A stretch of 64,000 nt of DNA from Erodium maritimum. Its lineage: Eukaryota > Streptophyta > Magnoliopsida > Geraniales > Geraniaceae. The DNA lies in contig OY997594.1 of assembly GCA_963921825.1 (NCBI GenBank), positions 55,413,675-55,477,674 of the forward strand, read 5' to 3'. Made by a program: the position numbers and the translations under genes. The notes beneath the pieces were generated by a model. The model was not told where the DNA came from. It made no database searches and was given only the letters and a program-made list of their open reading frames with translations. Shown in pieces: positions 31,583-45,828 of the stretch (the first letter of the stretch is position 1; every line of letters begins with the position of its first letter).

Positions 31583-34144
31583 CGTTTCTCCCCCTCATTG
31601 CAACATCTCCATTTATTTACTCATAAATCACAGTGTTTTCTCATGCCGATCTTGTAGACCAATTTTCCAAAGGAAGTTGTAGAAAGCACTTTAGTGAACA
31701 ATCTGCAAGATTGTCACAAGAATGAATTTTACAAACATAGATATCTCCCTTTTTATGAAGTTCATGAGTAAAAAAGAACTATGGATAAATGTGTTTTGTT
31801 CCATCTCCTTTGATCTGAGCTATACAAGATGTATTATCTTCGTATAAGACAATAGACTTCCTTTATTTATTGAAAGACCGCATGATTCTCGGATATGATG
31901 GATCGAGGACCTTAGCCATATACATTCACGACTTGCTTCATGAAGAGCTATCAACTCAGCGTGATTTGAAGAAGTAGTTGTAAGGATCTGTTTTGTTGAG
32001 CGCCAAGATATAACAGTGTCACCATATGTAAATACATGCCCAGTTTGTGACCGTGCTTTGTGGGATTAGATAAATATCCGACATCAGCATATCCAATCAA
32101 TATATACTTCGAGTCTTTTGAATAAAATAACCCCATATCTAATGTTCCTCGAATATATCTTAAAATTTGTTTAACACTAGTCCAATATCTTAGAGTCAGA
32201 GAATAAATAAATATTGCAAGCAAATTATGTAAGAACCGCCCCCGGGCGATCCCAGTCGAACCGGTGGTTTTTGGCAAAAGTTGACTTTCGCTGGAAAAGT
32301 CAACCGATGACTCCGAGAGTCATTCGGGACCACTCCGAGACCCAATTAGCTTAGTTGGTCATTTCCTTTCAAATGACACATTTCGTGAAAAAGTCAAACC
32401 CGGGTCAAACTAGGTCGATTTTGGATTATTAACGAATAAAATAATAAGAGCTGAGATATTTTGGGGTAGGAGTGGGCCCCATATGGACACATGTCCATGT
32501 TAGCTTGGAGGGGAAGAAAAGTGGGTTAAAAGACCAAATGGTCCCCGCATATGGACAAAATAGAGAGAGATGGGCTAAAGAGACATTTCCACCTTGAGGA
32601 TAAGACCACATGGGGCAACAAATTCAGCATTTTTACTCACCATGGCCGAAATTCCTTGCTAGAAGAGAGAAAAATCCTCCATTGAAGCTCCATTGAAGCT
32701 TGAAGAAGAAGCAAGAGAAATGAAGCTCTTTTTTAGCCATTTCTACACCAAATCTTCTCAAATTTACTTCATCTTCTTCATCTCTTCATTTCCTAGAGGT
32801 TGGTATGCTTTATTTCCTTATTTGATGAAATTGGTGTTGTGGGTTTAAGTAGAGATGACTTGAACTAGTGGGTTTTTGGTGTTGGATGGCTTAAATGTTG
32901 ATTTATGAAGAAGAGGTTGAGTTAGATGATGGAAATAACTTGGTTTGAGTAGTTTTTGACTAAACCCACTTGGGTCTTGAAACTTTGGATGATTTGAGGT
33001 GAAAATTGAAGTTCTAAAAAGCTTTAAAATGGTGATATGGAGAACCTTGAACGAGTTAGGAGCTTCTTGGAGAAATTAGTTATTTTTCCGGCGACCGGAG
33101 GTGCGAGCTCCGACCGGTAGCCGGAATCCGTCCATCGGAGGAGGGGATGACCGGCCATGGTCGGCCACCCTTAGAACCGGGACAGGCCATGGTCGGCCAC
33201 CCATGAACCGTGACCGCCCGGTCCGGTTTGGCCACACATGGCCATGTGTGGCCATGGGGCCCACATGGCCGGGTTTTGGTGGTTTCGGAAATGGGACGGT
33301 CGTGGATGAACCCCGGGACGATGTTTTCACACTCGGAACGAATTATGGATGTGATTCATGAAACTTCGGGAAAAACGCTTAGAAACTTTAATTGCGAATT
33401 TAGAACGCTCGGACCTCGGAATTCAATTCCGTCAAGTGCTTTGGAACAAGTAAATTAATTATGTTGGATAGACACGAATAGGGAAACTTTCGGATTCTCG
33501 AGGGACGTTTTCCCGATTTCGGGCAAAATGGGCCTTCAGGGCCCATTTTGCCAAGTTGAGCAATTGGGTATTTCCCTCTTTAATCCACACTTGAATTAAC
33601 ATTAATTCTAGAATTTCTTGTAATCTTAGACATTGGACCCAAGCTTGGTGGAGGAGGAGATTTTTGGACCCCGTGAAGTGACGAGGAGGAAGCTAGCCAG
33701 GTCGTCCGCTGCTGGATTGGATTGCTTGTGAGGTAGGGAAAGTAATGAATACCGGTTTAATTACGGAAAGTTACTAGTATGCATATAGGTTGTAATTACT
33801 TGATCTAATTGTTAGAATTACATGATTAGGATGTGAGGTACGAGTGAAATGAGGGATAGCTTACGAGCCATGTCGAGCCGTAAGTTTGGGAATTGTCGTG
33901 CTGTAGAAATGCATGCGGGCCATGTCGAGCCCTTAAGGTTTTGTTTTGATTGTAATGCCGTGATCTATGATTGTGATGCTTGATGTGGGGTTTATCCGTT
34001 GTTAGGTTGAGAATCATGATATGGTATACTCGGTGTAGTATGTTGCTATGTTTGGGCAAGTGTGCCATGCTTGATATGACATGAACTATTGCTTGTGGTA
34101 TGATCGGGTGATTGATAGACCGATATGATGTGTTCGGTAAGATT

Positions 34145-37100
34145 TGTAAGAACCGCCCCCGGTCGATCCCGGTCGAACTGGTGATTTTTGGCAAAGTTTG
34201 ACTTTCGGCCGGAAAAGTCAACCGATGACTCCGGTAGTCGTTCAGGACCTTTCCGGGGCCGAAAAAGCTTAGCCGTCATCACGGTTATCTTAGTTGGGTC
34301 ATTTCCTTCCATTTGACTGTAATTTTGGAAAAGTCAACTTTTGGTCAAACCAGGACTTTTCATCGACAAAATCTGAATTAATTAAAGTTGCTAAAGGGAG
34401 AGGCGTACTACTAGTGGCAGTTTGTGCAGAACAGGGTTGGAGATGACTTCCAGATGTTTGGCAAGCTATTCCCGGAGCAGTACTTCCCCAGATCAGTCCG
34501 AGACGACCGACATCAGTAGTTCCTAGAGCTGCGACAGAGAGGGATGTTTGTCTCAGAGTATGAGGCGAGGTTCACATCCTTGTCTCGTTTTGCACCAGAG
34601 ATGGTATAGACTGAGGAGAGCCGCTGCAGGCGATTTGAGAGAGGACTCATCCCGTCAATCGCGGATCGGGTCATTGCTTTCAGGACTGAGGAGTATTCTG
34701 CACTAGTGGACCAGGCACTAGCTGTGGAGAGGCACTTTCGGGAGACCGCCAGAGCGCGGGAGATCAGGCCGAGGCAGAGTGGCTTCCTGAGGCCGTCCGA
34801 GGGTCACAATCCGAGGAGGCAGAGGTCCTCAGGATCTTTTCAGCCACCGCCCCAGTCTGGTGGGATGCGCCGAGTCGGAGCAGTAGCGTCCGTTGGACCT
34901 GCCCCGGTAGCGCAGTTATGCCCCTTGTGCAGGCAGTTGGGCCACCTAGCCCGAGACTGACCGAGGAGTAACAGACATGCAGACCGTAAGACTGATCGTC
35001 CACCGAGGTTCAGAGAGAGACCGTGTGCTGATGAGAGGACATGCTACCAGTGCGGCCGATAGGGACACCTCTCATTCGCGTGTCCTGATCGGGTTGGAGG
35101 AGCATCAGCGCCGAGACCTCAGCAGGCGCAACCTCGACATGCACCCCCTGTCCGACCGCGTCAGGCGGCGGGGGCACTAGCACAGCGACATTAACCGAGG
35201 ACTTCACAGCAGGTGGCAGTTCCACCACCCCCGAGAGGAGGACCCTAGGCACAGCAGGGCCGAGTCTACGCAGTCACTGACTCTAGAGATGAGAGACAAT
35301 ACGCCAGTCATGAGACCACTCAGGGTACGTGTTTGCTTTATAATTCCTGAGCGTCTTTCTTATTTGATATTGGGCTTCACATTCATTCATCTCGTCTACT
35401 TTTGCTGATTCTTTGGGGTTAAGGGTGGAGACGTTGAGTCGACCCCTATGTCTTGATACCCCGGTTACGGGAGATGTGGTCTTAAGGACCGTTTGCCGTG
35501 CATGTGAGATTAGAGTGGCTGATTGCCCTTTTGTTTGTGATTTACTTGTTTTGGACATGACGACATTCGACGTGATCTTGGGAATGGACTGGCTCGCGAG
35601 ATATTGAGCGTCGATCGATTGCTATGGATGACAGGTGACAGTGGTGTCGGGCGATGCGATCGTCACTTGTTTCTTGGGCAGTAGGAGCGGAGTACTCCTG
35701 TCCGCTCTGACCGAGGGAGATGAGACGGAGGTCGTGCAGAGCAGAGAGCTGCCGAGAGTGGTATGTGAGTTCCTAGAGGTCTTTCCGGAGGAGCTGTCAG
35801 GTTTACCGCAGGTGCGCGAGGTGGAGTTTAGGATCGACCTGATTCCGGGTACGACGCCGATATCTATGGCCCCGTATCGGTTCGCACCAGCCGAGTTGGT
35901 CGAGCTGAAGCGACAACTCGAGGAGCTTCAAGAGAAGGGTTCATTCGTCCGAGCGCTTCACCATGGGGAGCACCCGCCCTCTTCGTGAAGAAGAAGGGTG
36001 GAGCGTTAAGGATGTGCATCGATTACCAGAAGTTGAACCGGGTTACGGTGAAGAACCGCTACCCGATGTCGAGGATCGATGACCTGTTCGATCAGCTGAG
36101 GGGAGCGAAGTGCTTCTCGAAGATTGATCTACGATCAGGGTATTACTAGTTGAGAGTTCGGGAGGAAAATGTGGCGAAGACCGCATTCCGGACTCGGTAC
36201 AGACACTCCGAGTTCCTAGTGATGTCGTTCGGGTTGACGAATGCGCCTGCAACATTCATGGACCTGATGAACGGTATTTTCAGACCGTACCTGGACCAGT
36301 TCGTTGTGGTATTTGTTGACGACATTCTGATTTATTCACCGAGTGAGGAGGCACATGAGGAGCACCTGAGGATTGTTTTGACGTTGTTGCGCACTCACCA
36401 GTTGTACGACAACTTGGAGAAGTGCGAGTTCTGGCTCGCCGAGGTGAAGTTCCTCGGGCATGTTGTGTCCCGAGAGGGTATCCTAGTCGACCTGGCGAAG
36501 ATCGACGCAGTTTCGAAGTGGGCACGACCCAAGAGTGTATTTGAGATCCACAACTTCCTGTGTTTTGCAGGATACTATCGACGGTTCGTCCAAGACTTCT
36601 CACGTCTGGCCGCGCCGATGATAGCCCTGACTCGCAAAAGGGCCGAGTTTCTGTGGACTGATGAGTGTGAGCACTCCTTTACCGAGCTGAAGGCTCATTT
36701 GACTACCGCTCTCGTGTTGATTGTGCCGGAGCGGGGGATCGAATATGATGTGTATTGTGATGCGTCCGGCGAGGGACTGGGATGCGTATTGATGCAGTCC
36801 GGGAAGGTTGTTGCATATGGCTCCAGACAGTTGAAGATACATGGGCGCAACTACCCTACCCACGATCTAGAGTTGGCAGCAGTTGTCTTTGCTCTGAAGA
36901 GCTGGCGAGACACTATTTGTATGGAGAGCGATTCCGAGTGTTTTCGGATCACAAGAGTCTCAAGTACATCTTCTCCCAACGCGACCTGAACATGCGCCAG
37001 AGACGGTGGATGGAGCTACTTGAGGAGTACGACTTCAAGCTACTCTATCATCCGGGTAAGGCGAACGTCGTCTCAGATGCCTGAGTAGGTAGTCGACTTA

Positions 37101-40100
37101 CTGCATTGCTAGTATATCAGTCCGAGAGTGGGACATGATGGAGGAGTTGAGCTCGTTCAGACTTGAGCTAGAGGAGATCACGGATGGCGTGACTATGTGT
37201 TCATTAGTGGCTCAGCCCACACTATTTGCTCGTGTGCTAGAGGCACAGGCCGAGGATGCCGAGACGGCAGAGATCCGAGGGAGGATGATCAGCGGTGTTG
37301 GCACCGAGGGCTAGGAGCAGAGTGCCGATCAAGGTCTACGTTACCGAGGACGGCTGTTTGTACCGCGAGGTTGTAGAGACGTCGTGTTGAGAGAGTGTTA
37401 TCACTCCCGTCTTGCGGTACACCCGGGTGGCACCAAGATGTATCGAGACATCAGACGGCAGTTCTGGTGGAGCGGGATGCATAGAGCAGTTGTAGAGTTC
37501 GTTTCGAGATGCCTCACTTGTCAGCAAGTGAAGGCCGAGCATCAACGTCCCGCCGGTTTACTACAACCATTACCGGTCGCAGACTGGAAGTGGGAGCATG
37601 TCACTATGGACTTCGTCTGCGGCTTACCGAGGTCGCCGAGAGGGCACGACGATGTTTGGGTAGTGGTCGACTAACTGACCAAATCGGTGCACTTCTTAGC
37701 CATGAGGATGACTGACACGGTTGACACCTTGAGTCGGTTGTACGTTCGAGAGATCATCCGTCTTCACAGGGTTCTAGTGTCCATTGTGTCCGACAGGGAT
37801 CCCCGTTTCACCTCCAGATTCTAGGAGAGCTTGCAAAAAGCATTTGGGACCGAGGTCTTGGTCAGTACGGCTTATCACCCGCATACCGACGGTCAGTCAG
37901 AGCGCACTATACAGATCTTAGAGGATCTGTTGCGAGCATGTGTGTTGGACTTCCGAGGATCATGGGAGGATCACTTACCATTTTCCTAATTCGCCTACAA
38001 CAACAGTTATCAGTCCAGTATTGGGATGACACCATTTGAGGCGTTGTATGGTAGACCGTGCAGATCGCCCGTGTGTTTCGCAGAGGTAAGAGACCGGAGT
38101 CTACTTGGCCCGGAGCTTAATCAGGAGACCACCGAGAAGGTCGCGTTGATTCGAGAGCGGTTAAAGACCGCGTAGAGCCGACAGAAGAGTTTTGCGGATA
38201 GACGATGCCGACCTATTGAGTTTGCAGTTGGTGATCACGTGTTTCTGAGGGTGAGCCAGAAGAAGGGATTATTGCGGTTCAACCGCGGCGGAGGCAAGTT
38301 GGACCCGCGGTTTATCGAACCTTTTGAGATCTTGGGCAGAGTTGGAGCCGTTGTTTACCGCCTTGCATTGCCACCGCAGCTGGGGGACGTTCACAATGTC
38401 TTCCACGTTTCCCAACTACGGAAGTACACTACGGACCCCTCCCACGTTATCGAGTGGACGGACATCGAAGTAGCTGATGATGTTTCGTATGAGGAGCAGC
38501 CATTCAGGATTTTGGATACGCGAGAGAAAGTCCTGCGTGGCAAGACTATCCCTCTGGTACGAGTGCAGTGGAAGCACCAAGGAGCTGAGTCGACCTAGGA
38601 GCGCGGGGATGAGGTTCGCGCGAAGTACCCCCGCTTGTTTGACCATTGAGGTACCTCTCTTTTAAATTTCGAGGACGAAATTTTTTTAAGGGGGGTAGAT
38701 TGTAAGAACCGCCCCCGGTCAATCCTGGTCGAACCGGTGATTTTTGGAAAAGTTTGACTTTCGGCCGGAAAAGTCAACCAATGACCCCGGGAGTCGTTCG
38801 GAACCTTTCCGGGGCCCAAAAAGCTTATCCGTCATCACGGTTAGCTTATTTGGGTCATTTCCTTTCATTTGACTATAATTTTGGAAAAGTCAACTTTTGG
38901 TCAAACCGGGACTTTTCATCGACAAAATCCGAATTAATTAAAGTTGCTGGATTTAATTAGGGACAGAGTGGTCCCCACATGGACACTTGTCCATGTTAGC
39001 TTGGAAGGAAAGAAATTGATGCAAATGGACCTTTATACCCTCATAAGTGCCAAATTAGAAGAAAGGAACAAAGAAGGCCCTTTTGGTCATTTCAACAATA
39101 GGTTAAAGGCCTTATTTGGTGTCATTTCAGCTCATTCTCTACAGTGCAGCCGATTTACACAAGGGAGACAGAGGAAGAAGAAGCCTTGTGACTTGAGGAA
39201 GACGAAAGGGAGAAAAGGAGTCATCTTGGGACCATTTCTACATCCTTTCTCCTCCAAAATCTTCTATTCTTCATCATCTCATCATCCTAAAGGTAAGTGA
39301 ACTCTTAAATCACTCTTTCAATTCAATTCAAGTTGTGGGTTTTTGCTAGAACTTGTTGAGCTTGTGTGTTAGTGTTGTTAGATGGTGGTTTTTGGTGAAG
39401 AATAGTAAAGTTTAGGTTGGTTTTGATTAATTTGTTGATGTTTGGAGGAAACCCATTGTAGGTGTTTAAGTTTGAGAGTTGGGTTGACTGATTTTGGAGC
39501 TTGATGATGGTAAAAAAGGTGTTTTGGAGTAGTTTTTCGTAGAAACGGAGTTGGAGAAGAAGGGGTTGGGGCTGCCCAGATTTGATACGGAACGAGGCAT
39601 GTAAAGTGTCTCATTCCGGCCCTCTGAGTGGCACGAAATGGGTCTCATTCCGGCCTTCTGAGTGGCACGGAACGTGTATCATTCCGGCCCTCTGAGTGGC
39701 ACGGAACGGGCCCATTCTGGCCCTCTGTGTGGCACAGAATGGGTCTCATTCCGGCCTCTGAGTGGCACGGAACGGGTCTCATTCCGGGCCAGTTTCCATA
39801 AGTGTGGGTTGTCCGAGTTGGGCCTAGTTTGGGCCCAAATTGCCTTTTTAGCCCAAGTTTTCACCGTTAAGGGTTTTTTAGGCAGTTTACTATAAAACCG
39901 TCCTTGTTTAGTTATTAATTATAGCTTAATTTGTGGTCCAAGACCTTGGACCCGAGCTTGACGGAGGAGGCCGTTGATACCACGTGAGAGGACGAGAAGA
40001 AAGCTAGCCAGGACGTCAGCAGCTAGGAGTATTAAGCGTTGGAGAATTCAAGGTAGGGAAGAGTAGTAAACTACACTCTTAATTTAAAGAATGCTAATAG

Positions 40101-41843
40101 TATGCCTATAGGATAATAAAACTGGAAAGGTCCTAGTTTGCATATAGGATGTGATTCACTATAATAGTCGCTTTCAATTATATTAATAACCGGAAGAGTC
40201 TAGTATGTATGTAGGATGTGATTCACTAGTTTAACCGCTTTCAATACTTTGGGAAATTGCCGTGCTGGTAGAATGGCCATGTCGAGCCTTAGGATTGCTT
40301 GTTGAATGTACTTATTGATGATTGTTCGTCCTTAGTATTGATGCATGCTCCGTCTTTAGGTTAATATAAGAGTCATACTAAACTAGATGAATTGTGATGA
40401 TTATGATGTGTATGGTTGATCCGTGTTATGATTGATTGAGTGAATGCTTGAATGTGATGTGATTGTGCCTTGTGGTATGATCGGGTGAGTGATAGACCGA
40501 TGGAACGTGGTTGGTAAGTCATGCCGGTAAGTATGATTGATGGTGTGAGTTCTATGTGACGTGTTATGGTAAGATTGTTGGGTTTGCTAAGCTGTGGTTG
40601 AACTATGACTTGTGATGCGTGTTATCCTCCTGTTGTGTGTTCCAAGAGTACTTGTGTTCCGGTATGGTACATACACCGAGGGGAATGCCGGTGTAGGGTA
40701 GTAACTAGACCAACGGTATTGTGTTTACCCCGATGGGAATTCCGGGAAGACCGATGAGTATTCCGGTATTGTGTTACCCCGATGGGAATTCTGGGAAGAC
40801 CGATGAGCATTCCGGTATTGTGTTTACCCCGATGGGAATTCCGGGAAGACCGATGAGCATTCCGATATGTGTATTGTTTGTTTCCCCAATGTGTGTGTTC
40901 CGGGAAGACTTAGGCCGAGGGATATTCCGACATGTTATATTGTTGTCTAACTCTGATGCTACGCATTCCGGAGAGACTTGTTTCACCCCGATGATATGTG
41001 CCCCTTTGGGGATGTTTCCGGGAGGATGTCGTGTTTCACCACGATGACTTGTGTCCCTTTGGAGGCATTTCCGGAGCCCCAATGATATGTGTTCCTTGTG
41101 GGAACATTTCCGGGAGTAACGATGATATGTGTCCCATCGCGACCGAGGGGCATTCCGGTACGGTGTGTTGGTTGTTGTGTGGATCGGAGTCTAGCTGTTT
41201 ACATTATATTTCCGTACTCGTGTGTTATTTAGTTGTTCTACTGGTTACTAAGTTGTCTGCTCGTTGATCCCATAATCATCATCTTATTAAATGTTGTAAT
41301 CCTTGTCGATCTTTACGATGTGTTGGTTGTTGTGTGGATCAGAGTCTAGCTGTTTACATTATATTTCCGTACTCGTGAGTTATTTAGTTGTTCTACTGGT
41401 TACTAAGCTGTCTGCTCGTTGATCCCATAATCATCATCTTATTAAATGTTGTAATCCTTGTCGATCTTTACTTATGGTATCTTTTGGAGATTTGTGCTAA
41501 TCGGGTTGTCGATCTTTACTTATTGAGCGTAAGCTCACCCCCTCCTTGTTTACTATTTTCACAGGTTTCATTGCTGAGTAGACCTTGTTGTTGATTCAGG
41601 GCTTGGGAGCTTGAGGATCCTGGTTGTTTTGTAGTAGAGACGTACTGTTTACGAGCACTTTTGTAACAAACCATGTTTTTCTTTTCCGTTTCGGTTTGAG
41701 ATTTGATTCATACTTATCAGAATTGTTGTTTGGAACTCAAAGATTTAGAGTTGATTTTCAATTAAAATTTACTTTATTATTAATTTACTATTATTCCTAG
41801 TTCACGTCTCGAATCCGGTCAAAAATGGATTTGGGGCGTGACA
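34145..41843 (+). mobile_element. Ty3/Gypsy Tekay-like retrotransposon, broken fossil
   Basis: It begins TGTAAGAACCGCCCCCGG, ends GGGGCGTGACA and is flanked by AGATT (34,140-34,144 and 41,844-41,848). Parts: short left LTR piece (34,145-34,393), gag with two zinc knuckles (about 34,400-35,280), protease (about 35,400-35,610, VILGMDWLA), RT (about 35,700-36,600, FVDDILIYS), RNase H (about 36,640-37,080), integrase (about 37,380-38,220) and a chromodomain-type C-terminus (38,240-38,600, HNVFHVSQLRKY). Then come a polypurine tract and the right LTR. The order and C-terminus mark a chromovirus, probably Tekay/Del. It has roughly fifteen breaks. The compared LTR ends differ by about 7% by eye, suggesting a few million years. 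Confidence 0.9.
38701..41843 (+). repeat. Right LTR of the Tekay-like element (3.1 kb) with tandem arrays
   Basis: A long LTR typical of Tekay. Two tandem arrays lie inside: about 39,586-39,790, units of about 36 bp built on GGCACGGAACGGGTCTCATT; and about 40,720-41,165, units of about 50 bp built on CCCCGATGGGAATTCCGGG. A further segment of about 140 bp is duplicated near 41,170-41,500 (GTGTTGGTTGTTGTGTGGATC). Confidence 0.8.
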
Positions 41844-41999
41844 AGATTGTTTAGTAATGATATATTGTGTGTTCCAATATGATACCTATACCGACGGAGA
41901 TTCCGGTATAGGAAATCCAAACTGGTGATGTGTTAGCATGATAGATTGGCATGATATGTTAGTATGATTTGTTGGTTGATATGTTTGACATGATACGTT

Positions 42000-42285
42000 G
42001 GTGTGATGCGGATTATGTGGTAAGGTGCGCCTGCCTTCCGACCGAGTGTCGGTAAAATGAGTTGTGATTTCGTGACGAGGTGCGCCTGCCTTCCGACCGC
42101 GTGTCGGTAAAATGAGATGTGGTTACGTGATAAGGTGTGTCTGCCTTCCGACTAGGTTTCGGTAAAACGTGCTATGGTTTCGTGTTAAGGTGCGCCTGCC
42201 TTTTGACTATATATCGGTAAAACGTGCTATGGTTCTGTGATAAGGTGCGCCTGCCTTCCGACTAGGTGTCGGTGAAATGTGCTAT
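42000..42285 (+). repeat. Tandem array in the solo Gypsy LTR
   Basis: About five copies of a roughly 60-bp unit containing GGTGCGCCTGCCTTCCGAC and GTCGGTAAAA. It sits in the same LTR region as the GC-rich array of the nested element, but the unit differs. Confidence 0.7.
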
Positions 42286-45083
42286 ATTGGTGTGATCCGG
42301 AGTAGTATGGGAGACTCAATGTGTGTATTGTTAATGACTTGCTGCGTGGTTGCTATTGCTTTACCTGTGTGTTTGTATTGGCTGAACGATGTGAGTTGTG
42401 CCCCGTGTTGCGGGAAGATACCCGACCGTAGGAGGATTCCGGTCCAGTATGTCATGAGTTGTACCCCGATGGGAAGATGTCTAGGCCGATGTTAACTTCG
42501 GTACGGTGTGGTTGAGTCGGGCTTTGGGAAGCCGACGCATTGTTCAGGGATACCATAGGTGGTAGTGATTGTTGATATTGTTATGTGTTTTGATCTGTGT
42601 TGACTGCGGTAACTGCTTATGCATGCTAGGTGATCTTCTTGATCTAAGATACAGTTTTATCTGAGTTTAGTGTATTGTCGTGCGGGTTCGCACGCGTGGT
42701 CGGTTGTGAGATAACCGTGGTTGTTGTCTATTGAGACTTGAGTGAACGATAGTGGTCAAGGGCATAGATGAGAAAAGTGGTTTTAAGTTCGGTTCAGCAT
42801 CAAGGCTAATTTACGGGTTGTATCCGAGTGGGGACTAAGTGTTGTCTTGGATTTTCTGTTTAACTGTTCTTAGTTGCTGTGCTTACTAGTATGCCCTAAT
42901 TGGACAGTTACTCGTGGTGGTGAGCGGATACTCATTACCTTAACTACTTTTTCCTACTGAGCAAAAGCTCACCCCTTTACTTTGTTGTTCCACAAGTTTT
43001 GAGCGGGAGTTGGTCTAGCGGGATTTCGGACCCTGGGAGCTAGCGAGGGTCTTAGGCTAGTGTGGTCTAGAGACGTACATTATATTTTTTTTGCACGAAA
43101 CATTTTGGTTATTACTGGATTTTTGAGTTGTGGGCTCGTATCGTCAGATTTGATACTTTAAAAATGTTGTTGGAGATTTATCTCTTTTAAAGTTTCACTT
43201 GTATTTATTTTCGTTCTTAGTTCACGCCTCGATTCCGGCCAAAACCGAACTTGAGGCGTGAAAAATTAACATAAAATGCTATATCAGGACGGGTGCAATT
43301 AACAATATACATTAGCGCCCCAATGGAACTAAGATATGGTACTTCGGGACCAAGGAGTTCTTCTTCTTCTTCTCATGGGCGAAATGGATCATTTTTCACA
43401 TCATGTGATCGAACAACCATGGGGGAACTCAAAGGATATTAATTATCCATATTAAATCGTTTAAGGATCTTCTCAGTATATGATGACTGGTGAACGAAAA
43501 TCCTTTTCGACAAATGTTCAATTTGAAGGCCAAGACAAAATTTTGTTTTCCCAAGTCTTTCATTTCGAATTCATTTTTCAAGTATTTCATCGTCTCTACA
43601 AGTTCATCATGCGTTCCAATGATATTCAAATCATCAACATAAATCGTGATGATGAAAAATCTGGTTTTCATCCGTTTAATAAAAACACACGGACATATTT
43701 TATTGTTGATGTATCATTCTTTCAAAAGGTATTCACTAAGACGATGATACCACATTCGACCAAATTGTTTTAGACCATACAAAGATCTTTGGAGCTTTAT
43801 TGAGTACATTTCTTGAGGTTTTGAGATGCATGCTTCAGGCATTTTCAGTCCTTTAGAAACTATTTCATGTAAATGTCATTATCAAGTGACCTATATAAAT
43901 AGGTTGTCACGACATCCATCAAGTTCATTTGGAGTCCCTCTGAAATTGACATACTTATTAAAAATCTGAATTTGATTGCATCCACAACCGGTGAATATGT
44001 CTCTTCATAATCAATTCTTGGTCGTTGTGAAAATCCTTGTGCGATGAGTCGCGCTTTGTATTTTATGATCTCGTTTTCTCATTTCTTTTACGCACAAATA
44101 TCCATTTATATCATACGGGTTTGACATCTTCAAGTGTATGGACTACTAGTCCAAAGACTTGTCGTTTACTGAGTGAGTTCAATTCCATCTCAATGGCATT
44201 TTCCCATTGTGGCCAATCATTTTTTCGTCGGCATTCACTGAACGATCTTGGTTCATGATCCTCATTTTCGTTTGAAATATCCAAAGCAACTGCATGTACA
44301 AATATATCATCCACAACAATTTCTTTTCTATTCCATCTTTCACCTAAATTGACTTAATTAATCGAGATCTCTTCATCGTCATTTTTTTTCTAGGTGTTTC
44401 ATCATATTTTGAAGACGTCTCTTCATTTATCACATTTATATCTTCAAGAATTGTGATATCACTTGATGTACCAATTTGACGAACTTGTTCCATTCTTTTT
44501 CTTGGGTTTTTGTCTTTAGATCCAATAGGTCTATCACGCTTCTGGCGTGCTTTAGACTCATTTGATAGCATATTTTTCATTTCTTCATCAGGAAGAGTAA
44601 TTCTACGAGGAACATTAGCAACTGTTATATGTGATTTTATCACAGTCTTAATATCCGTAAATGCATCACGCAATGTACTTGCAACATTTTGTAAGTGGAT
44701 AATCTTCTGAACTTCTAGTTTACATTGATTCGTACGAGGATCAAAATGAAACAATGTCTATGCATTTCATGAATATTCATGTCTTTCTTTTTCAAATGTT
44801 TCTTTATCTCCCCTAATACAGGAAAAATTGTGTCATCAAATTGACAGTCGACAAATAGTGCTGTAAACATATCACATGTCATGGGTTCCAAATATGGTAA
44901 ATTACAAATACCTACCCCAAACTTGTAGCGTTTAACTGATACTTACACTATTTTTTTAACTGATACATACTCAGATGTTTAGTTATATAACAAATAGCCC
45001 AAGCTGTTAGCTAAAATGACGAAAATACCCTCAACTACACTTCACTATTTATTTTTTTAAAATATTTTAAAAAATCACTTTTG

Positions 45084-45124
<41 letters not shown>

Positions 45125-45130
<6 letters not shown>

Positions 45131-45439
45131 TGGTATCAGGTAAAAATCACCCCTTATTGTGCAAACTACGAACTCACCAGGTGCTGACACGTGGGCGCGC
45201 GCGCTGCTGATGCGCGCGCACGGTGCTGACACGTGGCGCGCATAGTGCTAATAGTTTGGGCGCACAGTGCTAATAGGTTGGCCTATTAGCACTGTGCGCG
45301 CCAAACTATTAGCAACGTGCGCGCGCGTGGTCAACACGCTCACGCGCGCGCTTTGCTGACGTCACTTTGACCGCATCCTGTGGCTTAGATTGGTTCGTAG
45401 TTTGCACAATAAGGAGGGTTTTACTGGATAGCCACCCTA
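45125..45439. mobile_element. Palindromic MITE, family P, unit 1
   Basis: TIRs start AGGGTTGGTATCAGG on one side and AGGGTGGCTATCCAG on the other, followed in both by CTTATTGTGCAAACTACGAA. The centre (about 45,261-45,300) is a palindrome around ACAGTGCTAATAGG and CCTATTAGCACTGT. GCGCGC tracts and CACGTG motifs flank it. Both sides are (TA)n. Confidence 0.75.
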
Positions 45440-45448
45440 TATATATAT

Positions 45449-45815
45449 AGGGTAGCTATCCAGTAAAAACCTCTCTTATTGTGCAAACTACGAACCAATC
45501 TAAGCCACAGGATGCGGTCAAAGTGACGTCAGCAGAGCGCGCGCGATGCTGACACGTGGCCGCTCCGCGCGCGCCTCTTCCCGCGCGCTTGAGCGTGTCG
45601 ACCACGCGTGCGCACAGTGCTAATAGTTTGGGCGCACAGTGCTAATAGTTTAGCACAGTGCCAAACTATTAGCACTGTGCGCCCAAACTATTAGCACTAT
45701 GCGCGGCACGTGTCAGCACTGTGCGCGCGCACCAGCAGCGCGCGCGCCCACGTGTCAGCACCTGGTGAGTTCGTAGTTTGCACAATAAGGGGTGGTTTGT
45801 ACTTGATACCAACCC
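45449..45815. mobile_element. Palindromic MITE, family P, unit 2 (inverted)
   Basis: The same ends as unit 1 in the opposite order (AGGGTAGCTATCCAG first, GATACCAACCCT last). It contains TGACGTCA and GGTCAAA near its left end, several CACGTG motifs and a central TTAGCACAGTGCCAAACTA palindrome. It is joined to unit 1 by (TA)n. Confidence 0.75.
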
Positions 45816-45828
45816 TATATATATATAT

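Larger units (their letters stand above)
32228..43263 (+). mobile_element. Ty3/Gypsy (Tekay-like) solo LTR, split by a second Gypsy element
   Basis: Two parts, 32,228-34,144 and 41,849-43,263, make one LTR of about 3.3 kb, beginning TGTAAGAACCGCCCCCGG and ending near GAGGCGTGAAA. It is flanked by the 5-bp duplication AATTA (32,223-32,227 and 43,264-43,268). No internal region belongs to it, so it is a solo LTR left by recombination between two LTRs. It lies between the RT and RNase H parts of the Copia fossil. Confidence 0.85.

Noticed and set aside
39662-39895. Frames with repeated GTERxxxxPL-type text
   Set aside because: A tandem array in an LTR read as protein.
40720-41165. CRISPR-like spaced repeats
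   Set aside because: Imperfect units without uniform unique spacers, inside a plant LTR; there is no biological ground for CRISPR here.
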